Numbered from the stretch's first letter, positions 1 through 8,793 are shown. The stretch: DNA of 16,836 nucleotides from RGIG3528 sp045640725 (GCA_045640725.1 JAZUFN010000238.1:1-16836), one strand, 5' to 3'. The notes: a model not told the origin generated them from the sequence alone. Numbers and translations are program-made.

Positions 1-1
1 A

Positions 2-403
2 TCCGACTTGGCAGCTACAGATCCAAATTACAGTAGGATAGCAGAACTGTTAACCGCTGGAAAGGACCGGTCTTTCAAAGCATATACCCTGAAGGATGCA
101 GCAGATGGCAAGCGTCAGGAGTCTTATCTCCTTTCCATCCCTTTCGGAAGCGAAAAAGAGAAGAAGGGCATGACGGTTTACTGCTACGAGGATGGCCGGC
201 TTACCAAGCAGTCAGGCGACTGGACCGATGGTATCTTTACCATGGGAGTAGAGAAGCTGGGGACCATAGTAATCGTAGAAGGAAGCAGGCCTTCTTACAG
301 AGGATTTCCTACAGTCCTGGTTATCAGCCTTACAGGCGCAGGGGCCGCTGTGATTTTCATAGCGTGTATACTTATCAGAAAACGGAGAAAATGTGTCAAA
401 TAG
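2..403 (+). CDS. C-terminal fragment of a membrane-anchored surface protein (5' truncated)
   Basis: The reading frame is open from the window edge, so the gene starts upstream; the TTG at 8 has no convincing ribosome-binding site and is probably internal. The visible part is about 133 residues. Most of it looks extracellular and beta-rich and ends with the motif DGIFTMGVEKLGTIVIVEG, which resembles the repeat end (..DHFSTYVIVE..) of large Firmicute surface proteins. A hydrophobic segment of about 24 residues (FPTVLVISLTGAGAAVIFIA and onward) and a basic tail, RKRRK, follow, as in a C-terminal membrane anchor with stop-transfer signal. There is no LPXTG motif. The last codons and the TAG stop lie inside a 30-bp palindrome (392-421). 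Neither substrate nor full domain content can be told from this piece. Confidence 0.6.
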   Translation, partial: SDLAATDPNYSRIAELLTAGKDRSFKAYTLKDAADGKRQESYLLSIPFGSEKEKKGMTVYCYEDGRLTKQSGDWTDGIFTMGVEKLGTIVIVEGSRPSYRGFPTVLVISLTGAGAAVIFIACILIRKRRKCVK

Positions 404-421
404 AAACGTCCCCGTGACACA
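392..421. repeat. 30-bp REP-like palindrome, unit A
   Basis: The unit starts TGTGTCA and ends TGACACA, so the arms are complementary, around a core GAAACGTCCCC. It supplies the stop codon of the preceding surface-protein gene. It belongs to a family of seven units in this window. Confidence 0.8.
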
Positions 422-423
422 AA

Positions 424-453
424 TGTGTCAAACAGATACGTCCCCGTGACACA
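424..453. repeat. 30-bp REP-like palindrome, unit B
   Basis: This is a direct repeat of unit A two bases downstream, with the same TGTGTCA/TGACACA arms and core GATACGTCCCC. The pair fills the gap before the GH20 gene and ends just before its ribosome-binding site. A hairpin here could attenuate read-through. Confidence 0.8.
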
Positions 454-468
454 AAAGGAGTGACTTAC

Positions 469-2388
469 ATGAAGTATTGCATAATTCCCAATCCTTATTC
501 GATTACGGAAAAGCCGGGTTGCTTTCGATTCAGGTATGATACGAAAATAGTCTTGTCTGCTGAGGCCACAGATAAGGACTACTATTATGCCGGACTTTTG
601 AACGATACCATACAGGAAAAAATGGGTTTCGCGCTGGCTATAGTTAGAGGACAGCCGAGCGGCAAAAATGAAATCTATCTGGAAAAAGGACGGGGAGCGG
701 ATATATTGGCTGCGGACTGGTCCAATGAACGAGATTTCAAAATAAAAGAAGCTGCCTACAGGCTGGAAATCAGTGAGGACCGGGTAGTGATTGGTGCAGA
801 CTATGACATGGGCATTTTGTACGGTGTAGAGAGCCTGCGACAGCTTATTTCGGAGCTATGCATGATACTGCCCTGCCTGGAGGTGGCAGATAAGCCTGCC
901 ATAGCCAATCGTGGCTTTTACCATGATGCTACCAGAGGGCGGGTGCAGAGGCTGGACAGGTACAAAAAGCTGGCAGATAAATGTGCCTATTACAAGCTGA
1001 ATCAGCTGCAGCTGTATGTGGAACACAGCTATTTATTTCGGGACTTCTCTGAGGTATGGAGGGACGATACGCCACTTACGGCAGAGGACATACTGGAGCT
1101 GGATATATACTGTAAGAGGCTTGGTATTGAGCTGATTCCCTCCCTGGCTTCCTTTGGTCACCTGGACAAGGTATTGAAGACTAAAAGCTATACAGAGCTC
1201 TGCGAGCTCCCGGATTCAGATAAGGACCGCTTTTCCTTTAGGGGCAGGATGGAGCATCATACCATCAATATGACAGACCCTGCAGCTTGGGAGTTTATAA
1301 AGAGAATGCTGGATGAATTCATTCCACTTTTCTCATCCAAGCAGTTTAACCTATGCGGTGACGAGACCTTCGACCTGGGAAAGGGTAAGAGTAAAGCCCT
1401 GGCTGATAAAACAGGCACACACAGAATCTATGTGGATTTTGTTAAAAAAATCTGTGAGTACCTCCGGGAAAAAGGCCTGCGCCCCATGTTCTGGGGAGAT
1501 ATCATAGTAGGCTCTCCCGAGCTTATTACAGAGCTTCCTCCTGAGACAGTATGCCTGACCTGGGGCTACAGTGAAAATGAAAGTGAAGAAAGCGCCATGA
1601 AAATGGACCGGGTGGGAGCTACCCAGTATCTCTGCCCCGGAGTCCATGGCTGGCGACACCTGATAAATAAGACCTCTTCGGCCTATGCCAATATTTCAAA
1701 AATGTGTGCCTATGCAAAAAAATATCAGGCCCTAGGCCTTTTAAATACAGACTGGGGAGACTACGGCCACGTATCTGACCCCTACTTCTCCATACCGGGT
1801 CTCATCTACGGAGCTGAAGGCTCCTGGAGTCAGGCTTTACCGGATGAAGATGAGGAAAACAGAAGGATTTCGCTGGTGGAGTATGGAGACCGGGAGGAGG
1901 GCATCACAGCTGTCATAAGCGCTTTGGGAGATTGTGAGGCGGCCGGCTGGGGCAATGTGGTAGACCTCTATGAATTCGCCCGGGAAAAGGATCCTGCCAG
2001 CCTTATAGAGCATAAGGCCTTTTTTCACAACATGTGGCTGTCACCTGTTAAGGAAAAAAATGAAAAAATAGCCATACTTACAGAAGAGCTTTCAAGCATA
2101 GCAGGCAGACTCACCATAAAGGACAAGGGAGTTATCTATTCCTACCTTCTGCACGCCGGAGGGCAGGCCCTCCTTAATACCGCTGTAGCTATCATATGCG
2201 ACAGCTTTTTTGGCAGCAGTCTGCTGGACAGCCACTTTTCAAAAGCAGACAGATGGGAAGTAGCATCAGACCTGGAAAAGTGGTTTACCGACTACAAAAA
2301 TAATTTTAGGAAAAGCAGCAAAGAGTCAGAAATATACAGAGTACAGGAAGTAGTATTCTGGTATGCGGATACCTTAAGAAGGATATAG
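469..2388 (+). CDS. Glycoside hydrolase family 20, beta-N-acetylhexosaminidase-like
   Basis: Predicted to remove terminal beta-linked N-acetylglucosamine or N-acetylgalactosamine from oligosaccharides. The start is ATG 469 because AAGGAG (455-460) lies 8 nt upstream; the in-frame GTG at 460 overlaps that site. The product is 639 residues. Residues 1 to about 140 match the GH20b-type alpha/beta domain before the barrel. The catalytic TIM barrel begins near GFYHDATRGRV and includes SLASFGHLDKVL. The family Asp-Glu pair is seen in NLCGDETFDLG as D298-E299: the Glu is the expected acid/base and the Asp orients the substrate acetamido group, which acts as nucleophile in this family. There is no signal peptide, so it probably acts in the cytoplasm on imported oligosaccharides. 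It is the first gene of a tight seven-gene cluster, and GH31 follows after 15 nt. No promoter is evident in the short upstream gap. The exact substrate is unknown. Confidence 0.85.
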   Translation: MKYCIIPNPYSITEKPGCFRFRYDTKIVLSAEATDKDYYYAGLLNDTIQEKMGFALAIVRGQPSGKNEIYLEKGRGADILAADWSNERDFKIKEAAYRLEISEDRVVIGADYDMGILYGVESLRQLISELCMILPCLEVADKPAIANRGFYHDATRGRVQRLDRYKKLADKCAYYKLNQLQLYVEHSYLFRDFSEVWRDDTPLTAEDILELDIYCKRLGIELIPSLASFGHLDKVLKTKSYTELCELPDSDKDRFSFRGRMEHHTINMTDPAAWEFIKRMLDEFIPLFSSKQFNLCGDETFDLGKGKSKALADKTGTHRIYVDFVKKICEYLREKGLRPMFWGDIIVGSPELITELPPETVCLTWGYSENESEESAMKMDRVGATQYLCPGVHGWRHLINKTSSAYANISKMCAYAKKYQALGLLNTDWGDYGHVSDPYFSIPGLIYGAEGSWSQALPDEDEENRRISLVEYGDREEGITAVISALGDCEAAGWGNVVDLYEFAREKDPASLIEHKAFFHNMWLSPVKEKNEKIAILTEELSSIAGRLTIKDKGVIYSYLLHAGGQALLNTAVAIICDSFFGSSLLDSHFSKADRWEVASDLEKWFTDYKNNFRKSSKESEIYRVQEVVFWYADTLRRI

Positions 2389-2403
2389 AAAGGGGCTAAA
2401 ATA

Positions 2404-4350
2404 ATGGAGTTTACAGTAAATAACAACAGACTGTTTTTTGAAAAAGACGGAGAAATGGGTGAGATAAGCGCATGCTACGAGGGTTGCATCCGCTTCAGAG
2501 CTACAGCCAACACTGAGCTTGTAGAGCAGGACTGGACATTACTGCCTGTAGAGACTGTTGCTGAGGCTTGGGTAAAGGATGGTCAGGGCTATCTTAAGAC
2601 AGGAGACCTGACCTTTAAGATGGAAGGAAACGGCCGCATCGCTTTTTTCAAAGGGGATAAGATGATCCTCCAGGAGCAGCCGGAGATGACCTTTTACTCC
2701 GGCTACAGAAATTACAGAAGCGTGGGCAGCGGACTGTGGAAAATGAGAGAAAGCTTTGAGCCTACTGAGGGCGAGGAATTTTACGGCCTGGGCCATGAGA
2801 GAATGAATATATTCAGTAAAAAGGGCTGTACCATCGACCTGCGTCACGTAAATACCAAGTCCAGCATCCCCTATGTGTATTCGTCCTTAGGCTACGGCTT
2901 TTTATGGAACATGCCGTCTACAGGTACCGTAGAGCTCTCCAATAACCGTATGCGCTGGAATAGTGACTGCGGCAGGCAGATGGACTTTGTAGTAATTTCC
3001 GGTGGCCCTGCAGAAGCTACGGAAAAGCTGACAGAGCTCACAGGTCATGCACCACAGATGCCTCTCTGGGCTATGGGCTTCTGGCAGAGCCGCTTAAGAT
3101 ATGAGACTCAGGAAGATGTACTCAGAGTAGCCAGAAAGTATAAGGAGCTGGGAGTACCACTTTCAGTTATTATTATTGACTACTTCCATTGGACAGAGCA
3201 GGGTGACTACAAGTTTGATTCCAAGTACTGGCCGGACCCCAAGGCTATGGCCCGGGAGCTTCATGATATGGGCATAAAGCTTATGGTATCCATGTGGCCT
3301 ACCATTAACGAAAAAAGCGAAAATTACTGGCATATGTTAAGTCATAATATGCTGATAAAAACCGCCTCCGGCAGTAATCGTGTCTTTGATTTTTACGGTC
3401 CTCAGGCAGAGATTGATCCTACCAATCCAAGGACCCGGGAATTTGTCTGGAAAAAGCTTAAGGAAAATTATATCGACAATGGCGTGGATCTCCTTTGGTT
3501 TGATGAAGCAGAGCCGGAGATTCATCCCGAGCATTTTGACAATCTGATAATGCATGCCGGTCGTGGCGATGAGGCAGCCTTAATATACCCTTATTACTAT
3601 GCTCAGCTGGTGTATGACGGGATGAAGGATATGGGCAGAGACGATATCGTCACCCTTTCCAGATGCGGTTATCTGGGAGCTCAGAAGTTTGGCGCGCTCA
3701 TCTGGTCAGGAGACATCCATTCCACCTTTGAGAGCCTGACAGAGCAGGTAAAATCAGGCCTCAATATGGCTATGTGCGGTCTCCCCTGGTGGAATACCGA
3801 TATAGGCGGCTTCTTTGGTGCGGATATTCACACTGACTATTTTAGGGAGCTTATTGTCAGATGGTTCCAGTATGGAGTATTTTCTCCTGTTATGAGACTC
3901 CATGGCAGCCGTGTGGGAGGTAATCGTACTCAGGGTATTATAGAGCCATCAGGTGATGAAAACGAAATATGGAGCTTTGGCAGCGAAAATCAGCAGATTT
4001 TAACAGAGCTCATTAATCTGAGATACAGATTAGTGCCTTATATCAAAAAGCAGATGGATAGAGCAGCAGAAAAGGGTACGCCGGTAATGAGACCTCTTTT
4101 CTACGATTTTCCTGAGGATAAGACCTGCTATAAAGTAGGAGATGAATATATGTTTGGCCCGGACATCCTCTTTGCACCTATAACCAAGCAGGGAGCAGTA
4201 GAGAGGCAGGTATACCTGCCTGAGGGTAAATGGGTACTGACCAAGGACAGACAGGTATATGAGGGCGGTCTGGAATACAGTATCCATGCAGAAATCAGTG
4301 AATTCATTGCTTTTGTCAGAGAAGGGGCAGAGGTAATAGAAGTTTTTTAG
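2404..4350 (+). CDS. Glycoside hydrolase family 31 alpha-glycosidase (alpha-glucosidase/xylosidase type)
   Basis: Predicted retaining alpha-glycosidase of 648 residues, cytoplasmic (no signal peptide). An N-terminal beta-sandwich region (about 1-215) precedes the TIM barrel, which starts around PQMPLWAMGFWQSR, followed by a C-terminal beta domain. The GH31 nucleophile signature is visible as LLWFDEAEPE, with D367 as the probable nucleophile. The acid/base is probably D437 in IWSGDIHSTFE. The further family motif PWWNTDIGGFFG and MRLHGSR are also present. ATG 2404 is preceded by AAAGGGG. GH31 includes alpha-glucosidases, alpha-xylosidases, alpha-galactosidases and sulfoquinovosidases; the sequence alone does not settle which. 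Its neighbours (GH20, esterase, UxuA) suggest one enzyme among several trimming a mixed, acetylated or uronate-bearing glycan. Confidence 0.9.
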   Translation: MEFTVNNNRLFFEKDGEMGEISACYEGCIRFRATANTELVEQDWTLLPVETVAEAWVKDGQGYLKTGDLTFKMEGNGRIAFFKGDKMILQEQPEMTFYSGYRNYRSVGSGLWKMRESFEPTEGEEFYGLGHERMNIFSKKGCTIDLRHVNTKSSIPYVYSSLGYGFLWNMPSTGTVELSNNRMRWNSDCGRQMDFVVISGGPAEATEKLTELTGHAPQMPLWAMGFWQSRLRYETQEDVLRVARKYKELGVPLSVIIIDYFHWTEQGDYKFDSKYWPDPKAMARELHDMGIKLMVSMWPTINEKSENYWHMLSHNMLIKTASGSNRVFDFYGPQAEIDPTNPRTREFVWKKLKENYIDNGVDLLWFDEAEPEIHPEHFDNLIMHAGRGDEAALIYPYYYAQLVYDGMKDMGRDDIVTLSRCGYLGAQKFGALIWSGDIHSTFESLTEQVKSGLNMAMCGLPWWNTDIGGFFGADIHTDYFRELIVRWFQYGVFSPVMRLHGSRVGGNRTQGIIEPSGDENEIWSFGSENQQILTELINLRYRLVPYIKKQMDRAAEKGTPVMRPLFYDFPEDKTCYKVGDEYMFGPDILFAPITKQGAVERQVYLPEGKWVLTKDRQVYEGGLEYSIHAEISEFIAFVREGAEVIEVF

Positions 4351-4374
4351 ACTAACATAATGGAGGGCAAAAAA

Positions 4375-5388
4375 ATGAAAGCGTTATTTATCGGCGGTAC
4401 AGGTACTATCAGCATGGCTATCACAAAGAGTCTGGCGGCAGATCCTGACTGGGAGGTATATATCCTTAACAGAGGCAGCAGAACAGCTGAACTTCCTGAC
4501 AATGTAAAAGTAATCAAAGCAGATGCCAACAATGAAGCAGAGGTAAGAGAGGCAGTAAAGGATATGACCTTTGATGTAGTCAATCAGTTTATAGCCTTTG
4601 TGCCTGAGCAGATAGAAAGAGACATAAGACTTTTTACAGGTAAGACCAAGCAGTATATATTTATAAGCTCTGCATCAGCCTATAACAAGCCCTGCTGTGA
4701 CTACAGGATTACGGAAGGCACCACTTTGGCCAATAAGTACTGGGGATACTCCCGTAACAAAATTGCCTGCGAGGATGTACTTATGAGAGCTTACCGTGAA
4801 AATGGCTTCCCTGCCACCATTGTTCGCCCCAGCCATACCTATGACAATAGAAATGTACCTTTAGGAGTACATGGCAATAATGGCAGCTTTCAGGTAATAA
4901 AAAGAATGATGGAGGGTAAGCCTGTTATTGTCCACGGAGACGGCACCTCCCTCTGGCACATGACCTATAACGAAGACTTTGCCAAGGGCTATATAGGGCT
5001 TATGGCCAATAAACACGCTATCGGCGAAGCCTTCCAGATCACAGGTGATGAGACCCTTACCTGGAATCAGATATATCAGACCATAGCAGACTATCTGGGT
5101 GTGGAGTACAAGCCATATTATGTAGCCTCTTCTTTCCTGGCAGCGGTCAGCCATTACGACTTTGAGGGGGGCCTTATAGGAGACAAGTCCAATTCCGTTG
5201 TATTTGATAATACCAAGCTTAAAAGAGCAGTACCGGGCTTTGCTCCCAACATACGTTTTGAACAGGGTATAAAAAAGGTACTGGATAATGTGCTGGCTCA
5301 TCCAGAGCTTCAAAGAGAAGATCCGGAATTCGACGCCTGGTGTGACAGGGTAATTGCAGCCCTGGAAGATGCAAAAAAGAACATCTGA
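4375..5388 (+). CDS. NAD-dependent epimerase/dehydratase (extended SDR family)
   Basis: Extended short-chain dehydrogenase of 337 residues. The N-terminal Rossmann motif is GGTGTIS (about residues 7-13), and the catalytic pair is in GYSRNK (Y125, K129). The C-terminal half would form the substrate domain, in the style of nucleotide-sugar epimerases. The start chosen is ATG 4375, 7 nt after GGAGGG (4362-4367); the ATG at 4360 lies upstream of that site and would make an unlikely MEGKK extension. It lies 24 nt after the GH31 gene and 26 nt before the esterase, so probably in one transcript. Likely role is oxidation, epimerisation or dehydration of a sugar or sugar nucleotide made available by the glycosidases. 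The substrate cannot be named. Confidence 0.82.
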   Translation: MKALFIGGTGTISMAITKSLAADPDWEVYILNRGSRTAELPDNVKVIKADANNEAEVREAVKDMTFDVVNQFIAFVPEQIERDIRLFTGKTKQYIFISSASAYNKPCCDYRITEGTTLANKYWGYSRNKIACEDVLMRAYRENGFPATIVRPSHTYDNRNVPLGVHGNNGSFQVIKRMMEGKPVIVHGDGTSLWHMTYNEDFAKGYIGLMANKHAIGEAFQITGDETLTWNQIYQTIADYLGVEYKPYYVASSFLAAVSHYDFEGGLIGDKSNSVVFDNTKLKRAVPGFAPNIRFEQGIKKVLDNVLAHPELQREDPEFDAWCDRVIAALEDAKKNI

Positions 5389-5414
5389 TAAAATCAGTGA
5401 CAAAGAGGTAGCAT

Positions 5415-6305
5415 ATGGAACTTAGTAAACAGGTAATGGACATCAGAACCAACTGGGCTATAGGCGACGCAAAAAGAGATGAAGGCCTTACCACACCGGA
5501 AAATATCAGACGTTTTGATAATATTTCCTACGGTCCCTACGGTAAAGAAAATTTACTGGACATATATGTTGAGAAAAGTGTGAGCGGCTTACAGCCTACC
5601 ATAGTCAATATCCATGGCGGCGGCTGGGTATACGGCAGCAAGGATATATACCAGTTTTATTGCATGAGTCTGGCAGAACGTGGCTTTACTGTGGTAAATA
5701 TCAACTACCGTCTGGCTCCGGAGACCAGATTCCCGGGCGCTGTAGAGGATATTAACCGTGCGCTGGCCTTCATAGAAGAAAAGGGCCGGGATTACTTTAT
5801 AGATAAAGACAGGCTGATTCTTATAGGTGATTCTGCAGGAGGCCAGCTGGTAAGCCACTATGCCACAGTTTTTACCAGCCCTGAATTTGCCGGCCTTTTT
5901 GACTTTGAATTGCCAAAAGTCGCCATAAAAGCAGTGGGACTTCACTGCGGAGAATACGATGGCAGGGCCAGAGTATTAGAGAAAAATCCTCTTTTTGCCG
6001 GAGAGTATCTGGGGCTTAGGGACAGTGAGCCTTCTCCTAAGCTTATGGAACAGGTAGATGCACTAAAGTATATGACCAAGGATTTCCCACCTGCCTTTAT
6101 CATGAGTGCTGAAAATGACTTCCTTTTATCAGGAGTAGAGCCTATGAGAAAGCACTTAGAGGCTCTGGGAGTGCCCTGTGAAGCCAGGATATACGGCAGC
6201 AAGGAGCAGAAGGAAGTGGCCCATGTTTTTGAGGTAAATATACGGCTTCCGGAGGCTAAGCAATGCAATGACGATGCCTGCAATTTCTATAAAAAATATG
6301 TGTAA
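5415..6305 (+). CDS. Alpha/beta-hydrolase fold esterase (carbohydrate esterase-like)
   Basis: Serine esterase of 296 residues of the hormone-sensitive-lipase/acetyl-esterase type. Visible signatures are the oxyanion-hole motif NIHGGGW, the nucleophile elbow GDSAGG with S140, the acid D235 in SAENDFLL, and the general base H270 in VAHVFEVN. The full Ser-Asp-His triad is present, so the enzyme should be active. There is no signal peptide. ATG 5415 follows a GAGGT stretch. Within a glycan-degradation cluster, removal of acetyl or other acyl groups from imported oligosaccharides is the most natural role, but the family also hydrolyses lipid and xenobiotic esters, so the substrate is an inference from context. 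Confidence 0.85.
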   Translation: MELSKQVMDIRTNWAIGDAKRDEGLTTPENIRRFDNISYGPYGKENLLDIYVEKSVSGLQPTIVNIHGGGWVYGSKDIYQFYCMSLAERGFTVVNINYRLAPETRFPGAVEDINRALAFIEEKGRDYFIDKDRLILIGDSAGGQLVSHYATVFTSPEFAGLFDFELPKVAIKAVGLHCGEYDGRARVLEKNPLFAGEYLGLRDSEPSPKLMEQVDALKYMTKDFPPAFIMSAENDFLLSGVEPMRKHLEALGVPCEARIYGSKEQKEVAHVFEVNIRLPEAKQCNDDACNFYKKYV

Positions 6306-6327
6306 ATAATAACAGGTAACAAATACG

Positions 6328-6669
6328 ATGAATATTCAGATTTTCGGTACAAAGAAGTGCAATGATACAAAAAAGGCAGAGCGTTTTTTTAAGGAAAGAG
6401 GTATAAAATACCAGTTCATTGACATGAAGGAAAAGGGCATGAGCAAGGGAGAATTTACTTCTGTAACTCAGGCCAACGGCGGTATGGACAATATGATTGA
6501 CTGGGAGGGTAAGGACAAGGATACTCTGGCTCTTATCAAGTATATGTCAGAGGATGACAGAATGGAAAAAGTCCTGGAGCATCCCTCGCTAATCAAAACT
6601 CCTGTAGTAAGAAACGGAAAAAAGTCTACTCTGGGCTACCGGCCGGATATCTGGAAGGGCTGGGATTAA
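6328..6669 (+). CDS. ArsC/Spx/YffB-like thioredoxin-fold protein
   Basis: Small protein of 113 residues. The N-terminus, FGTKKCNDTKKAERFF, is the ArsC-family start with a single cysteine (C11) in a C-x2-T context, not the CxxC of Spx. A cis-proline motif KTPVVRNG (T91-P92) and the end GYRPDIWKGW are typical of the YffB/ArsC-like group. It has no other cysteine, so any reductase reaction would need an outside thiol. It lies 22 nt after the esterase and 46 nt before the oxidoreductase, apparently co-transcribed. True arsenate reductase activity is unlikely from context, since no other arsenic-resistance gene is nearby. The function is unknown. Confidence 0.8.
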   Translation: MNIQIFGTKKCNDTKKAERFFKERGIKYQFIDMKEKGMSKGEFTSVTQANGGMDNMIDWEGKDKDTLALIKYMSEDDRMEKVLEHPSLIKTPVVRNGKKSTLGYRPDIWKGWD

Positions 6670-6715
6670 GCCTTTTATGCACAAATACTGACTGACAAGG
6701 AGACTGAAGATAAAT

Positions 6716-7684
6716 ATGAGAGTAGGTATTATCGGAGCGGGCAATATAGCCTGCAGTCTGGCTACAGCTGTGAACGGCCTGGAGGGCTTTGAGCTTTATG
6801 GGATAGCCTCCAGAGACATAGAAAAGGCCAGGGATTTTGCCGGCAGGTATAATGTTACAAAGGCTTTCGGCAGCTATGAAGAAATGCTTTGTGATGAGCA
6901 GGTGGACCTGGTATATATAGCCACTCCCCACAGCCACCATTATGAGCATGCTAAAATGTGTATAGAGCATGGTAAGCCTGTACTGGTGGAAAAGGCTTTT
7001 ACCGCCAATGCCCTTCAGGCAAAAGAGCTGATAGCTCTGGCAGAAGAAAGAAATGTGTTTATTACTGAGGCTATCTGGACCAGGTATATGCCCAGCAGAA
7101 GGCTTATAATGGAAGCCATAGAAAGTGGTATTATAGGCGAGGTAAAGATGGTGACAGCTCAGCTTTCCTACCCTATTAACCAGGTGGAGAGAATGAATTC
7201 CAAAGCTCTGGCAGGAGGCTCTTTACTGGACCTGGGAGTATATCCCATTAATTTTGCCATGATGGTCCTGGGAAATGATATAGCTGATATATGCGGTACC
7301 TGCACCTATACGGAAAGTGGTGTGGACTGCCAGGAGACCATAGCTATTACCTATAAAAACGGCAATATGGCTGTTCTGGGGGCATCCATGTGTGTAGAGA
7401 GTCACAGATATGGTCATATACTGGGGACAAAGGGTTATATTGACTGTGTAAATATCAATAACATTGAAGAAATCAGAGTATACGGTGAAGGCCACCGGCT
7501 GATTAAGAATATAGAAGTGCCAAAGCAGATAAATGGCTACGAGTACCAGCTGCTTGCCTGCCGGGATGCCATAAGGTCCGGCAGAACTGAATGCCCGGAT
7601 ATGCCCCACAGTGAGTCGGTCAGGGTAATGGAGCTTATGGATAAGCTGAGAAATGACTGGGGAGTCAAATTTGATTTTGAGTAG
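6716..7684 (+). CDS. Gfo/Idh/MocA family NAD(P)-dependent oxidoreductase
   Basis: Predicted sugar or polyol dehydrogenase of 322 residues. The N-terminal Rossmann motif is GIIGAGNIA (residues 4-12). The strand ending IATPHSHHYEHA and the catalytic-loop motif VEKAFTAN (E92, K93) follow. The usual EKP is EKA here; the lysine is retained. The C-terminal half, including GGSLLDLGVYPINFAM, is the alpha/beta substrate domain, as in dihydrodiol-dehydrogenase-like members. ATG 6716 is preceded by AAGGAG at 6697-6702, with a rather long spacing of 13 nt. It sits directly before uxuA (21 nt), which suggests it handles a uronate or a sugar released by the cluster's glycosidases. The substrate is inferred only from context. 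Confidence 0.87.
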   Translation: MRVGIIGAGNIACSLATAVNGLEGFELYGIASRDIEKARDFAGRYNVTKAFGSYEEMLCDEQVDLVYIATPHSHHYEHAKMCIEHGKPVLVEKAFTANALQAKELIALAEERNVFITEAIWTRYMPSRRLIMEAIESGIIGEVKMVTAQLSYPINQVERMNSKALAGGSLLDLGVYPINFAMMVLGNDIADICGTCTYTESGVDCQETIAITYKNGNMAVLGASMCVESHRYGHILGTKGYIDCVNINNIEEIRVYGEGHRLIKNIEVPKQINGYEYQLLACRDAIRSGRTECPDMPHSESVRVMELMDKLRNDWGVKFDFE

Positions 7685-7705
7685 TTAAATAAGAGGTAAA
7701 TAAGC

Positions 7706-8782
7706 ATGGAAATGACGCTTAGATGGTATGGTTCAAAGTATGATACAGTGACCCTTAAACAGATTAGGCAGATTCCGGGTGTGCATGGGGTTATTACCAC
7801 CCTTTACGATAAGCAGCCCGGAGAAGTGTGGGAAAGAGAAGAAATCAGGGCGCTGAAGGCTGAAGTAGAGGCAGCGGGGCTTAAAATCGCAGGCATTGAA
7901 AGCGTTAATGTATCTGATGCCATAAAGACCGGCTCTCGGGACCGGGATAAGGATATAGAAGCCTATATCGAGACTCTGGAAAATCTGGGAAAAGAGGATA
8001 TCCATCTTGTATGCTACAATTTTATGCCGGTATTTGACTGGACCAGAACAGAGCTGGCCAGAAAAAGAGAGGATGGCTCTACCGTGCTGGCCTATACCCA
8101 GGAGGCAGTAGATGCCCTGGACCCTGAGAAGATGTTTAGCTCCATAGCAGGAGATATGAATGGTACTGTAATGCCTGGCTGGGAGCCTGATAGAATGGCT
8201 AAAGTTAAGGAGCTTTTTGCGCTTTATCAGGATATAGATGATGAAAAGCTTTTTGACAATCTGGAGTATTTTCTTAAGCGTATCATGCCGGTATGCAATA
8301 AATACGATATTAAAATGGCTATTCATCCGGATGACCCTGCCTGGAGCGTTTTTGGCCTGCCCCGTATCATTATCAATAAGGAAAACATCCTGAGGATGAT
8401 GAAGATGGTAGATGACCCTCATAACGGAGTCACCTTCTGCTCAGGCTCCTACGGTACCAACCTTCAAAATGATTTGCCGGATATGATTAAGAGTCTTAAG
8501 GGTAGGATACATTTTGCCCACGTGAGAAATCTTAAATTCCACTCACCCACCAATTTTGAGGAGGCAGCTCACCTGTCTGCAGACGGCAGCTTTGATATGT
8601 ATGAGATAATGAAGGCTCTCTACGATATAGGCTTTGACGGGCCTATTCGTCCTGACCATGGCCGCATGATATGGGATGAGGTGGCTATGCCGGGCTACGG
8701 CCTTTACGACAGAGCCCTGGGGGCCACATACCTTAATGGCCTTTGGGAAGCCATCAAAAAGTGTCACCGGGGACGGTTCTGA
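7706..8782 (+). CDS. uxuA: Mannonate dehydratase UxuA
   Basis: Predicted to dehydrate D-mannonate to 2-keto-3-deoxy-D-gluconate in glucuronate catabolism, with a divalent metal. The N-terminus MEMTLRWYGSKYDTVTLKQI is typical for the family. Likely metal-site and active-site segments are visible: MAIHPDDP (H207), FCSGSYG (C245), FAHVRN (H272) and IRPDHGRMIWDE (D317, H318). Length, 358 residues, is normal. The last six residues (CHRGRF) and the TGA stop come from a 30-bp palindrome (unit C), so the original stop was probably displaced by that repeat; the native C-terminus would lie near LWEAIKK. It is the last gene of the cluster. Partner enzymes (UxuB, KDG kinase and aldolase) are not in the window. 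Confidence 0.93.
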   Translation: MEMTLRWYGSKYDTVTLKQIRQIPGVHGVITTLYDKQPGEVWEREEIRALKAEVEAAGLKIAGIESVNVSDAIKTGSRDRDKDIEAYIETLENLGKEDIHLVCYNFMPVFDWTRTELARKREDGSTVLAYTQEAVDALDPEKMFSSIAGDMNGTVMPGWEPDRMAKVKELFALYQDIDDEKLFDNLEYFLKRIMPVCNKYDIKMAIHPDDPAWSVFGLPRIIINKENILRMMKMVDDPHNGVTFCSGSYGTNLQNDLPDMIKSLKGRIHFAHVRNLKFHSPTNFEEAAHLSADGSFDMYEIMKALYDIGFDGPIRPDHGRMIWDEVAMPGYGLYDRALGATYLNGLWEAIKKCHRGRF

Positions 8783-8790
8783 TTGACAAC
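8761..8790. repeat. 30-bp REP-like palindrome, unit C
   Basis: The unit starts GTGTCACCGGGGACGG and ends TTGACAAC. Its reverse complement has the same ACCGTCCCC-type core as units A and B, with one extra base. It encodes the last six residues and the stop codon of uxuA. Confidence 0.75.
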
Positions 8791-8793
8791 TTA

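Noticed and set aside
4861..5403. 180-codon open frame on the - strand
   Set aside because: Antisense to the epimerase gene; no motif support.
6328..6669. Arsenate reductase (ArsC) assignment
   Set aside because: Only one cysteine, no arsenic-resistance neighbours and a carbohydrate-operon setting; kept as an ArsC/Spx-like protein of unknown role.
7733..8422. 229-codon open frame on the - strand
   Set aside because: Fully antisense to uxuA, with no recognisable domain or start signal.
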